Position numbers and translations under genes: made by a program
The notes under the pieces: model-generated
What the model saw: only the letters and a program-made list of their open reading frames with translations
Database searches by the model: none
Told to the model about the DNA's origin: nothing
From: Paenibacillus sp. JNUCC32
GTDB taxonomy: Bacteria > Bacillota > Bacilli > Paenibacillales > Paenibacillaceae
Reading direction: 5' to 3'
Length of the DNA stretch: 64,000 bases
Assembly (NCBI RefSeq): GCF_014863545.1
Contig: NZ_CP062260.1
Location: forward strand, 3,224,001-3,288,000
In this document: in pieces, positions 52,834 through 61,851 of the stretch
How positions within the stretch are numbered: the stretch's first letter is position 1
Layout of the letters: each line of letters opens with the position of its first letter

Positions 52834-53862
52834 TTACGCTCCTCCTTCAGCATCGGCATATACGTGAAGAAGCGTATCTTCAGGCTTCGGAAACGGAGCC
52901 AAGTCTGCAGATTCCGTCGCTTCTTTGATCTCCAGGTTTAACTGCGCGATCAGATCCTGATCGCGTGCTTCGTCCCAGAGCCCGCAGTCGATCAAATAGT
53001 TCTTGAAACGGGCGACGCCGTCCTTCTTCCAGTTCTCTTCAACCTCTTCTTTGGTCCGGTATGCCAAATCATTATCCGATGTGGAATGCGGAGACAAACG
53101 GTACATCATGGATTCGATTAACGTTGGTCCTTCCCCTCGGATCGCGCGTTCCCGCGCTTCCTTCACGGCAGCGTAAACTTCCAGAGCGTCGTTGCCGTCC
53201 ACTCGAACACCCGGAAAACCGTACCCGAGCGCGCGGTCGCTGACCTTTCCGCTAATCTGTTTATGAAGCGGAACCGAAATGGCGTATTGGTTATTCTCGC
53301 ACATTATAATGACGGGGAGCTTGTGAACGCCGGCAAAGTTGCAGCCTTCATGGAAATCGCCCTGATTGCTCGAGCCTTCGCCAAACGTAACAAACGATAC
53401 AAAATCCTTCTTCTGCATCTTCGCGGCAAGCGCGATGCCCACGGCATGCGGAACCTGGGTCGTTACAGGGCTGGAGCCGGTCACGATCCGCAGGCGTTTA
53501 CTGCCGAAGTGGCCCGGCATCTGCCGTCCGCCGCTGTTCGGATCCTCGGCCTTGGCAAAAGCCGACAGCATTAATTCCCGAGGCGTCATGCCAACCGCCA
53601 ATACGAATCCGTAGTCGCGGTAGTAAGGTAGAAAATAATCCTTCTCCCTGTCGAGGGCAAAGGCAGCAGCAACCTGACATGCCTCCTGCCCGATTCCGGA
53701 AACGTGAAAATTAATTTTGCCCGCACGCTGCAGCAGCAGATTGCGCTCATCGAATTTTCGCGCCAGCACCATATATTTGTACATGTCCAGCACTTGTCCG
53801 TCGGTCAGTCCAAGTTGCTCATGCCTATTGTTGTTTGCCGTAACCGTTTCATGTTCTTTCAT
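52834..53862 (-). CDS. bkdAA: Branched-chain 2-oxoacid dehydrogenase E1 alpha
   Basis: Thiamine-diphosphate-dependent decarboxylase subunit. 342 residues with the ThDP motif region (FGEGSSNQGDFHEGCNFA) and phosphorylation-loop region MYRLSPHSTSDN. ATG with AAAGGAGG eight bases upstream. Has its own promoter region with a FapR-like operator, separate from lpdV, which ends at a terminator. Confidence 0.96.
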   Translation of the reverse strand: MKEHETVTANNNRHEQLGLTDGQVLDMYKYMVLARKFDERNLLLQRAGKINFHVSGIGQEACQVAAAFALDREKDYFLPYYRDYGFVLAVGMTPRELMLSAFAKAEDPNSGGRQMPGHFGSKRLRIVTGSSPVTTQVPHAVGIALAAKMQKKDFVSFVTFGEGSSNQGDFHEGCNFAGVHKLPVIIMCENNQYAISVPLHKQISGKVSDRALGYGFPGVRVDGNDALEVYAAVKEARERAIRGEGPTLIESMMYRLSPHSTSDNDLAYRTKEEVEENWKKDGVARFKNYLIDCGLWDEARDQDLIAQLNLEIKEATESADLAPFPKPEDTLLHVYADAEGGA

Positions 53863-53943
53863 GGAGATCCCTCCTTTATGTGAGCCATGACTTCAGGCTT
53901 GATCCGCCTCGCAACCTGAGTTTGAGGCATATTAGATCAAGTA

Positions 53944-53960
53944 TTAAAACCTGGTACTAA
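53944..53960. promoter_or_regulatory. FapR-like operator before bkdAA
   Basis: TTAAAACCTGGTACTAA matches the FapR palindrome TTAGTACC-T-GGTACTAA at 15 of 17 positions; the right arm is perfect. It lies just downstream of a TATAAT, where FapR sites usually block transcription. FapR senses malonyl-CoA and controls fatty acid synthesis in Bacillales. Binding here is inference. Confidence 0.65.
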
Positions 53961-53976
53961 GACTTGGCTTAATGAT

Positions 53977-53982
53977 ATTATA
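53977..53982 (-). promoter_or_regulatory. Candidate -10 of the bkdAA promoter
   Basis: Perfect TATAAT on the minus strand, about 115 nt before bkdAA. The matching -35 (TTCTTT near 54004) is poor, so promoter strength may depend on other factors. Confidence 0.5.
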
Positions 53983-53995
53983 ATCCCTTTCTCGG

Positions 53996-54035
53996 CAAAA
54001 AGAAATGAGGGATTCCACAAAAGAATATCCTCATT
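53996..54035 (-). terminator. Terminator after lpdV
   Basis: Minus-strand stem AATGAGG/CCTCATT followed by TCTTTTTG, immediately after the lpdV stop. It splits lpdV from bkdAA-bkdAB-bkdB. Confidence 0.75.
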
Positions 54036-54036
54036 C

Positions 54037-55458
54037 CTACAAACCGATCGCTCGTCCATCCACGGCAAGCATCGCTTCGCCGATGATTTCGGATAATGAC
54101 GGATGGGCGTGGACCGCCGTGCCTACTTCCCATGGGGTCGCATCCAGCACTTGTGCAAGAGCCGCTTCGCCAATGAGCTCGGTTACATGCGGACCCATCA
54201 TATGCACGCCCAGAATATCCTGCGTCTTCTGATCGGCAATGACTTTTACGAACCCTTCCTTTGTTCCGTGGATCAAAGATTTGCCGATCGCCGAAAACGG
54301 GAATCTGCCGATCTTGATCTCATGTCCGCGTTCTTTCGCCTGCTTCTCCGTCAGCCCGACGCTGGCTACCTCATGACGGGTGTAAATACAGCGCGGGATC
54401 CATTCGCTGCGGTAGGCCTCCGTCTTCTCGCCTGCCAGATGGTTAACGGCAGCAATCCCTTCATGGCTGGCCGCATGCGCAAGCTGAAGACCCCCGATGC
54501 AATCGCCGATCGCGTAAATATGGGGCTCCGTTGTCTGCATATTCCCGTTCACGGCAATGATGCCGTTCTCCACGCGAACATCGGTATTCTCAAGTCCGAT
54601 ATTCTCGGTATTGCCCACTCTTCCGACAGAGAGCAGCAGCTTGTCCGCTGACAACGTTCTTGTGTCATCCTTATGCTCGATCGCGATGGACACGCTTTGA
54701 TTCCGGATCTCACAGCTGTCGGTTAATAGCTTTATGTTCGTGATAACCTCTACGCCCCTGGCGCTGAGCATCTTCGACAGCTCGCGTCCGATCTCCTCAT
54801 CCTCCGTAGGCAGCAAATGGGATGAAGCTTCCACAATCGTGACCTGAACTCCGAAATCATTCAGCATCGAGGCCCATTCCACGCCGATTACGCCGCCCCC
54901 CACGATAATCATGGATGAGGGAAGCTCATCCAGCTGAAGCGCATGGTCGCTAGTCAATATATGTATGCCGTCAGGCTCTAATCCCGGTAAGTGACGCGGA
55001 CGCGATCCGGTCGCAATGATCAGGTGGGTGGGAACCACGGTTTCCATCTCGCCATCCGGAAGCTCAACCGCTACGGCCCCGCTGCGCGGAGAGAAAATGG
55101 ACGGGCCGATAACTCTCCCTTTGCCCTGCACGACGGTGATTTTATTTTTACGCATCAAATATTGGACGCCCTGGTGCAGCTTCTCCACAATGCCGTCCTT
55201 CCGTTTCTGCACTTTGTTAAACGATAGACGGACTCCGTCCGTCTCGATTCCATAGCGCTCGCTATCCTTCATTTCCGCATAAAGCTCGGCGCTTCGAAGC
55301 AATGCTTTGCTCGGAATGCACCCGCGGTGCAAGCAGGTCCCTCCCAATTTGTCCTGCTCGATGATAACCACATTTTTACCGAGCTGGGCTGCACGGATGG
55401 CTGCAACATATCCACCGGTACCTCCGCCAAGTATTGCTACATCACATGTTATAGCCAC
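54037..55458 (-). CDS. lpdV: Dihydrolipoyl dehydrogenase of the Bkd complex (E3)
   Basis: Reoxidises the lipoyl arm of E2 with FAD and NAD. 473 residues: FAD motif GGGTGGYVAA, redox disulfide GGTCLHRGCIPSK, NAD motif VGGGVIGVEWASML and the C-terminal HAHPSLSE active-site His. GTG 55458 is eight bases after GGAGG; the frame extends six codons. Usual partners ptb, bcd and buk are not upstream here. Confidence 0.95.
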   Translation of the reverse strand: MAITCDVAILGGGTGGYVAAIRAAQLGKNVVIIEQDKLGGTCLHRGCIPSKALLRSAELYAEMKDSERYGIETDGVRLSFNKVQKRKDGIVEKLHQGVQYLMRKNKITVVQGKGRVIGPSIFSPRSGAVAVELPDGEMETVVPTHLIIATGSRPRHLPGLEPDGIHILTSDHALQLDELPSSMIIVGGGVIGVEWASMLNDFGVQVTIVEASSHLLPTEDEEIGRELSKMLSARGVEVITNIKLLTDSCEIRNQSVSIAIEHKDDTRTLSADKLLLSVGRVGNTENIGLENTDVRVENGIIAVNGNMQTTEPHIYAIGDCIGGLQLAHAASHEGIAAVNHLAGEKTEAYRSEWIPRCIYTRHEVASVGLTEKQAKERGHEIKIGRFPFSAIGKSLIHGTKEGFVKVIADQKTQDILGVHMMGPHVTELIGEAALAQVLDATPWEVGTAVHAHPSLSEIIGEAMLAVDGRAIGL

Positions 55459-55615
55459 AAACGGCACCTCCATCATAAGTCCAGTTATACACTTTCATTG
55501 TACTCTCTTTTTTTCGGATTACAAAATCGTCATCCATAATCGAAATAGACATCCCTTTATGAAAAAGGTATGATAAACGGTAGTTTAATACATCAGTCGC
55601 AGGAAGGAATCTTCT

Positions 55616-55921
55616 ATGAAAATGTTAATTTCCCGCTTTATTGCCATCTTGATTTTGGTTATTCCGGGTTTTATGGCAATGAAGGGTTTCTTGATGATGA
55701 AGGATGCGGTTTTTCTATATATTGCCGTGCATGGGGACGACAACGTGGCGAACCCCGCTTTCGGTTGGCTTTCTTTTCTTGGCGGACTGGCCCTGTTCGT
55801 CATCGGCATCGGTTTCCTGGGCGGCTGGATTCTGTTCCGCGACCGCAAACGGAATTACGTCGGTCCGAGATTCAAAAAGAAGCGCCCGGCAACAAAATCA
55901 GGAACGCCGTCCAAAAGCTGA
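55616..55921 (+). CDS. yqzF: DUF2627 membrane protein (YqzF-like)
   Basis: 101 residues with two transmembrane helices (about 6-28 and 48-72) and a basic C-terminal tail (RKRNYVGPRFKKKRP). DUF2627 proteins sit next to bkd genes in Bacillus, as here. Role unknown. Confidence 0.85.
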   Translation: MKMLISRFIAILILVIPGFMAMKGFLMMKDAVFLYIAVHGDDNVANPAFGWLSFLGGLALFVIGIGFLGGWILFRDRKRNYVGPRFKKKRPATKSGTPSKS

Positions 55922-55934
55922 TTCACCCATACAA

Positions 55935-55972
55935 AACAAACACCGGGGAGCGCTCCCCGGTGTTTGTTTCTT
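55935..55972. terminator. Bidirectional terminator after yqzF
   Basis: Perfect stem AAACACCGGGGAG/CTCCCCGGTGTTT with a very short loop, then TTTC; T-rich on both strands. Confidence 0.9.
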
Positions 55973-55985
55973 TTGGCCCAATTTG

Positions 55986-56198
55986 TTATTCCATGAGGGC
56001 ATCCTTCAATTTACTCGACATTCTTGTTTCTTTGGAGGCTGCTTTTAGGGCGGTTCGCCGCAGATTGACATTCTGTCTCGTTAAAGCTTCGATTTCTTCA
56101 TACATCGCATGGATTAACGTCAGGGCATCCGGAGATAAACCTCCCTTGGATTCCGCCTCCTGTATACGCTCTTTCCATGCTTCCATCTTGTCGCTCAT
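55986..56198 (-). CDS. Small helical protein of unknown function
   Basis: 70 residues, charged and probably coiled-coil (MEAWKERIQEAESKGG, MYEEIEALTRQNVNLRRTA). ATG with AAAGGAAG upstream supports translation. I do not recognise the family. Convergent with yqzF across a shared terminator. Confidence 0.7.
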   Translation of the reverse strand: MSDKMEAWKERIQEAESKGGLSPDALTLIHAMYEEIEALTRQNVNLRRTALKAASKETRMSSKLKDALME

Positions 56199-56266
56199 GC
56201 TGATCTTCCTTTCAGGGCAATTCCCTATTTTCCGTCTTCAACCCCATGCTTCCTACGTCCGTATCA

Positions 56267-57154
56267 TTAACGAACCTTCAAATCGGCGGACAATTCGGCT
56301 ATCAATTTCGGCATCCAATCGTGCAAATCCCAAAATTTAAAGCCGGCGGCTGCGGCTTTGGCATGATCCATCGTCCAATCACCCGGAATGCCGAACGGAG
56401 ACATGTGATCCGGTGCCGCCGATGACTGGAGCGGTGCCGTCCTCCCGATTTCCTGCTGGATCAAGCCCATCATTTCCCGTACCGAAATCGTGCCGCTCGA
56501 ACATGCATTAACCGGGCCTTCCAAATGGACTCGGCCTGCCCACTCCAGAAATTCTGCCGCTTCTTCGGCATGCACAAACGAGATTTGCGCGTCGGGATCC
56601 GGCAAACCAATGGCTTCCCCGCTCGCAGCATGTTCAATATGGAAAAGCAGCCTTCGCGTGTAATCATCCGGTCCAAGCACAATCGGCAGCCGGACGGCGG
56701 TTACATTGAGGTTATGGCGACCGAACAATACCGCCTCCGCCTGGCGCTTGCCTTCCTTGTAGCTGTAGTCCCTGCTTTCATTCATCATGACCGGGTATCT
56801 GTAAGGATCAAAGTCTTCTTCCCTCACCGGATGATCCGCAAAATCATATACCGACAACGTGGAGGTCAGCACATATTGTCCTACACGTCCGGCAAATAAA
56901 TCCGCTGCTTGTCCCGCTTCTTCCGGCGTATAACATATATTATCATATACGATATCAAAATCCTGGCTCCCCACTGCCTGCTTTAAGCTCTCCGGATCTT
57001 TCCGATCCGCGGCAAGCCGCGAAACGGCACCCCCGAATGGATCCTGGTGTTGTCCGCGCGTCAAAATCGTAACGGCATCGCCGTTAGCCACCAGCCGGTT
57101 AACCAGCCTTTTGCCAAAAAAGCGGGTTCCGCCCAATACTAATATCTTTGCCAT
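56267..57154 (-). CDS. NAD-dependent epimerase/dehydratase-like SDR protein
   Basis: 295 residues with N-terminal GGTRFFGKRLV Rossmann loop (GxxxxxGxxLV) and an extended-SDR fold. The active-site YxxxK is YSYKEGKR (Tyr near 131, Lys near 134), a short spacing, so it may act without the usual chemistry; similar atypical SDRs occur in RNA-binding or regulatory roles. Substrate unknown. Downstream of the GH43 operon but probably a separate unit. Confidence 0.85.
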   Translation of the reverse strand: MAKILVLGGTRFFGKRLVNRLVANGDAVTILTRGQHQDPFGGAVSRLAADRKDPESLKQAVGSQDFDIVYDNICYTPEEAGQAADLFAGRVGQYVLTSTLSVYDFADHPVREEDFDPYRYPVMMNESRDYSYKEGKRQAEAVLFGRHNLNVTAVRLPIVLGPDDYTRRLLFHIEHAASGEAIGLPDPDAQISFVHAEEAAEFLEWAGRVHLEGPVNACSSGTISVREMMGLIQQEIGRTAPLQSSAAPDHMSPFGIPGDWTMDHAKAAAAGFKFWDLHDWMPKLIAELSADLKVR

Positions 57155-57316
57155 TTATAATTCCTCCCTACCAGGAAATAAGTATATCGTTAATAAAAAC
57201 GATTCTTACTACACCCTTAACCATTCAAACAGGTTTCCTGTCCTTTTTTCTCCATCCGTATCGCAGACTCCTTCTTTTCTCCTATTTAATATTATGCAGC
57301 CGCCCGCCTCGGAATT

Positions 57317-57353
57317 TAAAAAAACCGACCCAGCATTTAAGCTGGGTCGGTTT
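57317..57353 (-). terminator. Terminator after the GH43 gene
   Basis: Minus-strand stem AAACCGACCCAGC/GCTGGGTCGGTTT followed by TTTTAAA. It ends the ABC-GH43 operon. Confidence 0.9.
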
Positions 57354-57358
57354 CAAGG

Positions 57359-58333
57359 TCATGACTCGGATATCATGGCATGATCCGCTCTCGGCACACC
57401 GAAATTCGGCGTACCGTCTTCATTCCACCGGATGATCTGTACGCGCGCATGGCGGTTCGGATCATATAGCGGATCACCCACGATCTCCTTGTAACTACGG
57501 GCATGGTAAACCAGGATGTCCTGCAGGCCGTCCTCGGAGACCGTGAAGCTGTTGTGTCCCGGCCCGTATTGGCCATTGGCTTCCGATGTCGTAAATACGG
57601 GTAAAGGTGACTTCACCCAGGAGCCCGGATCCAGCAAATCGCTGTCCTCATCGGCCGTCAGCAGGCCCATCGCATAGTTATGGTCCGTGGCGCTTGCCGA
57701 ATAGGTCATGAATATGCGGCCGTTTCGCTTCAGGACGGCGGCTCCTTCATTCACCAGATAGCCGATCTTCTCCCAATCATATTCGGGAACCGATATGCAA
57801 ACCTGTTCCCCTGTCAGGGTCCAGGGATTTTCCATCAAGGAGATATAGAGATTCGAGTTGCCCGGAATGGCCGGATCTTTCTGGGCCCATACATAATATC
57901 GTTGCCCCTTATGCTCGAACGTGGTTGCGTCCAGTGCAAAAGACTCCCACTTCGTGATCACTTGTCCCTTCTCCACCCATTCCCCTTCCAGCGGGTTCGC
58001 CGAAGCGTTCTCCAACACGAACATGCGGTGATCAAACAACCCGTCCCTCGTTTCGGACGTATGGGCCGCTGCGTAATACACGTACCATTTGCCCTCTATG
58101 TGATGAAGCTCGGGCGCCCATATATTGGCGCTCATCAAACCCGAATCATGCTTGCGCCAAATCGTTATGCCTTCCGCATCCGCAAGCCCTTGGATCGTTT
58201 CCGAGCGTCTAAGCTCGATCCGGTCATATTCCGGCACGGAACCGGTAAAGTAATAAAAACCATCGCTATGTTTATAGATCCAGGGATCTGCCCTCTGCTC
58301 GATCAGGGGATTTTTTATATATAATTCAGTCAT
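57359..58333 (-). CDS. Glycoside hydrolase family 43 protein
   Basis: Probable arabinan- or xylan-side-chain-cleaving enzyme of the cytoplasm (no signal peptide). 324 residues, five-bladed beta-propeller layout: catalytic base Asp in ADPWIY (residue 16 region), pKa-modulating Asp in LDATTF and acid Glu in VNEGAAVL. Subfamily and exact linkage not assigned. Last gene of the ABC operon, so it likely processes the imported oligosaccharide. Confidence 0.9.
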   Translation of the reverse strand: MTELYIKNPLIEQRADPWIYKHSDGFYYFTGSVPEYDRIELRRSETIQGLADAEGITIWRKHDSGLMSANIWAPELHHIEGKWYVYYAAAHTSETRDGLFDHRMFVLENASANPLEGEWVEKGQVITKWESFALDATTFEHKGQRYYVWAQKDPAIPGNSNLYISLMENPWTLTGEQVCISVPEYDWEKIGYLVNEGAAVLKRNGRIFMTYSASATDHNYAMGLLTADEDSDLLDPGSWVKSPLPVFTTSEANGQYGPGHNSFTVSEDGLQDILVYHARSYKEIVGDPLYDPNRHARVQIIRWNEDGTPNFGVPRADHAMISES

Positions 58334-58411
58334 GGTGACGACTCCTATACCTTGTAGTTTGACTTCGTTAGCTTTCGGTTTACTTGCTCTTCATTTCCAC
58401 TCTTCAAAAAA

Positions 58412-59323
58412 CTATCCTTTGATACCCGCGTTTAAGTTGATCGACTGCACAAAATATTTCTGGGCAAACAGGAACAACAGCAGCGTCGGAATGATGGCCA
58501 GGATCGCGGAACCCATCAATTGTCCGATCATGCGATAATTGCCGTAGATGTCCTGCAGCAGCAGCAATCCTGCCGTAACCGGCATCTTCTCCACGTCGGT
58601 ATACACGATGACCGGCCAGAGGAAATCATTCCAGGAACCGGTGAATGAAAACAGGCCGCATACAATCAACACAGGCTTCATCAGCGGCAAAATGATAGAA
58701 TAATAGATTCTAAAGTCACCCGCGCCGTCCACGCGTGCCGATTCGTCCAGATCCTTGGGAACGCCCATCATGAATTGTCTGACCAAGAAAATGTTTCCCA
58801 TGCCTGCCAAACCTGGAATAATCATCGCCCATGAGGTGTTTACCCACCCCAGCGCATCTATGATTTTGTAGGACGGAATCAGGTTCACGACTCCGGGAAA
58901 GAAGGAAATCCCCAGCAAAGTAAAGAACAAGGTTTCTCTTCCTTTAAAGTTCATGCGGGAGTACCCGTAGCCGGTGATGGAAATGACCACGATCACCAGC
59001 AGCGTATGCATCGTTGCGATAAAGACGGAGTTCATCAACCAGCGCAGGATCGGGGCCGTCGACGTATTTTGCAGGATCGTGACATAATTATCGAATATCC
59101 AGTTGTCGGGCAGCAGACTGAAACCGCTGGATACGACCTCCGCCTGGGACCGGAACGATGTGGTAATGCCAAAGATGACCGGAATCGCCCATATCACGCA
59201 CAACAGGATGAGAAATGTATAAGCCATATATTTGGACACGCTAATGTTGGTTGAAGCCTTCTTCGGACCGGAGCGGGCAAGCTTAGTATCCGCGTTCGCT
59301 TCATGTACTACCGGGTTCGACAT
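58412..59323 (-). CDS. Carbohydrate ABC transporter permease (MalG type)
   Basis: CUT1 inner-membrane subunit. 303 residues, six transmembrane helices; the EAA loop motif is DLDESARVDGAGDFRIYYSIILPL near 195-217. ATG 59323 is eight to nine bases after AGGTAGG. Third gene of the importer operon. Confidence 0.93.
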   Translation of the reverse strand: MSNPVVHEANADTKLARSGPKKASTNISVSKYMAYTFLILLCVIWAIPVIFGITTSFRSQAEVVSSGFSLLPDNWIFDNYVTILQNTSTAPILRWLMNSVFIATMHTLLVIVVISITGYGYSRMNFKGRETLFFTLLGISFFPGVVNLIPSYKIIDALGWVNTSWAMIIPGLAGMGNIFLVRQFMMGVPKDLDESARVDGAGDFRIYYSIILPLMKPVLIVCGLFSFTGSWNDFLWPVIVYTDVEKMPVTAGLLLLQDIYGNYRMIGQLMGSAILAIIPTLLLFLFAQKYFVQSINLNAGIKG

Positions 59324-59377
59324 TGCACAGTACACCTACCTTTTATCGTTTCCGTCGTTTGCAAGCAGAACATGCCG

Positions 59378-60253
59378 CTAGGACGCGTTTCGGTTCATCA
59401 CATAATATTGAAAGGCTGAAATGACCAGAATGACCAGTCCGAGCAGCACCGCCATCGCGGATGCCATGCCGGCAATGGATTCCCCGTGGCCGAAGGCCAG
59501 CTGGCGAATATACATCATCAATACCGTCGTGCTCTGTCTGGGTCCTCCGTCCGTCATCATTAATGGCTGACCGAATACGTTGAAAGCTCCGGCGGTCGTC
59601 ATGACAAAGGTATAAATCAGCGGGAAACGAATGGAGGGCAGCGTAATGCTCGAAAATCTGCGGACGGGCCCCGCTCCGTCCATCTCGGCCGACTCGTACA
59701 AATCCTTGGATACTCCGCTGATGGAAGCCCGGTAGATGATCATGTTTCCACCGACTCCGCCCCAAACCGTAATGACAATAATGATCAGCCAGGCATAAGG
59801 CTGGTTGGCGGCCCAGACCGTTTCGGAGCCGAAGACGTTGTTCGTGATCCCAAGCTGCTTGTTAAATATCAATGACCAGATCAGTGCCGCTGCAGAGATC
59901 GAAATTAATCCGGGAATATAGAGAATGGATTGAATGACGTTTTTCATTTTTACTTTTTTGTGTTCGAGCGACACCGCGATCATTAACGGGATAACGATTA
60001 ATATCGGTACGCTCAAAACTACGAAGATCAACGTATTTTTTAATCCGTTCATAAATTGGGTATAGAAGGTGGACTCCGCATCAAACAGAATCGTTTTATA
60101 GTTGGCCAGGCCGACCCATACCGGGTCATTGATCAGATTCCATTGCGTAAACGAAGCATAGATCCCGTATAGGGTCGGTAATAGAATAAACACGATGAAT
60201 AGAATCAGATGGGGACCTACAAAGAAATAAGGTGTCAGCGACTTCTTTTTCAT
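59378..60253 (-). CDS. Carbohydrate ABC transporter permease (MalF type)
   Basis: CUT1 inner-membrane partner. 291 residues, six transmembrane helices; EAA loop DLYESAEMDGAGPVRRFSSITLPS-type near 181-203. Pairs with the following MalG-type permease. No ATPase gene is present, so a shared MsmX-like ATPase is expected elsewhere. Confidence 0.93.
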   Translation of the reverse strand: MKKKSLTPYFFVGPHLILFIVFILLPTLYGIYASFTQWNLINDPVWVGLANYKTILFDAESTFYTQFMNGLKNTLIFVVLSVPILIVIPLMIAVSLEHKKVKMKNVIQSILYIPGLISISAAALIWSLIFNKQLGITNNVFGSETVWAANQPYAWLIIIVITVWGGVGGNMIIYRASISGVSKDLYESAEMDGAGPVRRFSSITLPSIRFPLIYTFVMTTAGAFNVFGQPLMMTDGGPRQSTTVLMMYIRQLAFGHGESIAGMASAMAVLLGLVILVISAFQYYVMNRNAS

Positions 60254-60277
60254 ACCCTTTCATTTCTCCTTTGGAAA

Positions 60278-60318
60278 AGAAAAGCGCCATGAGGTTTGGA
60301 CGCTTTTCTTTTTTTCAA
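60278..60318 (-). terminator. Attenuator between the binding protein and the permeases
   Basis: Minus-strand stem AGAAAAGCG/CGCTTTTCT followed by TTTCC. It probably lowers permease expression relative to the binding protein, as in many CUT1 operons. Confidence 0.75.
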
Positions 60319-60334
60319 TCGGCTCTGCCTTCAT

Positions 60335-61573
60335 TTACTTTGCGGCACTGTTGCCTTCTGCGATTTTATCCTCTACGAACTTCTGCATCGTCGCCAGGGT
60401 TTCGTCGATATCGACGTTGCCCCGCACAATATCCGCTGCATATGTATCTACGGCCTCGGCAACATATGGATAGTACTCGTAAGTGTAAATGTACAAGGAT
60501 TCAATTTCTTTTTCGTTGGACGTGAAGAATGATTGAATATAGTTATTGTAGTCCGGACTCTCAATGACTTGTTTACTCGCTACGATCTGACCCGCTTTTG
60601 CCCACTCGATCGAGTGTTGGCGAATGAACTCCAGGAATTGGCCGATGGCCTGCTCTTTTTCATCCGTTCTCTTCTCGTTCTTCAGCATGGAGAACAGGTG
60701 GGAGGATGCTCGGTTTGTATATTTATCCGCACTCGTCGAATAAATGTTGGTTACGCCAAAGTCAAGGCCGTCAACCGCGGCATGGGCCGTCGAGCTCCAC
60801 GTGCCGTCTGTGGAGAATAAAACGTTTCCAGCTTGGAACATCAGGTAGCCGTCTTCGCCAAATGGTGTCATTAAACCCGCATCGGCTATTTTCTTAATCT
60901 CCGTAAATGCCTGCTTCATGGCTTCCGTATTGACTGCAGGCTTGCCGTCATGCTGGATGTCTCCGCCCAGATTCTGTATTTGAGCCAACACAACCCAGCC
61001 CAACAGCGCGTCATTGACCACGTAATCGCCCTCATCCAGCTTGCCTTGCAGCGACAACATTTCATCGATGGTCACGACATCGTCATCCAGGAAACTTTCA
61101 ACATTGTATTTCTTGAGCAGATTTTTGTTGTAGTACATCGCGTTGCTGTGGATATCAAGCGGTACCGTATATTGGGTGCCTTCCACGTTTCCGGTTGCCC
61201 AGGCCTGCGGCAGATAATTGTCCTCTTTCAATTCCGGCTGCGCTTGCATGACTGCCGTCATCGGCTCCAACACGCCCTGCTTAACGAAGCTTGGAACGCG
61301 GTCCGCGTGGATGATGGAAAGATCGGGAACGCCTTTGCCGGAATTAATAACGGTGGATATCTTCGTATACATGTCGGAAGTGATGACATGCTTCACTTTA
61401 TACTCGGGATTGGTGGCATTGTAATCCTTAACGAGCTGATCCATGTAAGCCCCGTCATCACCCGTCAATGGCGTCCAGAAGGTAATGGTGTTCTTGTCGC
61501 CGTTTCCGCAACCTCCCAGTACCGCTACCGCTAACAATGCAAGTATCAGTGAAACCCCCATTTTTTTCTTCAA
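60335..61573 (-). CDS. Sugar ABC transporter substrate-binding lipoprotein
   Basis: 412 residues, exported and lipid-anchored: signal peptide with lipobox LGGC (Cys near 22), then a two-domain binding fold (ITFWTPLTGDDG, EPMTAVMQAQPEL, FGEDGYLMFQAGNVLF). Start TTG 61573 is eight bases after GGAGG; TTG 61576 and the ATG four codons on are alternatives. First gene of the importer operon. Confidence 0.92.
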   Translation of the reverse strand: MKKKMGVSLILALLAVAVLGGCGNGDKNTITFWTPLTGDDGAYMDQLVKDYNATNPEYKVKHVITSDMYTKISTVINSGKGVPDLSIIHADRVPSFVKQGVLEPMTAVMQAQPELKEDNYLPQAWATGNVEGTQYTVPLDIHSNAMYYNKNLLKKYNVESFLDDDVVTIDEMLSLQGKLDEGDYVVNDALLGWVVLAQIQNLGGDIQHDGKPAVNTEAMKQAFTEIKKIADAGLMTPFGEDGYLMFQAGNVLFSTDGTWSSTAHAAVDGLDFGVTNIYSTSADKYTNRASSHLFSMLKNEKRTDEKEQAIGQFLEFIRQHSIEWAKAGQIVASKQVIESPDYNNYIQSFFTSNEKEIESLYIYTYEYYPYVAEAVDTYAADIVRGNVDIDETLATMQKFVEDKIAEGNSAAK

Positions 61574-61576
61574 CAA

Positions 61577-61851
61577 ACTCTCCTCCTATTACTAATCATT
61601 TGGTTAATCATTCACCGGCCAGAATCATGAAAACGATTAACTTTGGTTCAGTATACACTCGCGCTGAAAGCGGTGTCAATAACTTATATATAAATCTTAG
61701 TTATCATTTTTATATTTGATTAACTTTTTTGTTAATTATATTGTTGAAAAAATGTGTGTTTAAATGCCAAGATTTATATACAGGTTAATAATGCCTGTGT
61801 TATGATGCATATTAGTTAATAATTGAAAAACTTGTTGAAAGAAGTGGTCAT
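61577..61851. promoter_or_regulatory. AT-rich divergent control region with repeated TTAAT motifs
   Basis: Between the ABC operon and its likely regulator. TTAATCATT-type repeats at 61593-61612; palindrome ATTAACttttttGTTAAT at 61719-61736; TTAATAATG at 61795-61803 and TTAATAATT at 61816-61824, the last two 21 bp apart (two helical turns). These are candidate operators of the 61852 regulator. Confidence 0.55.
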
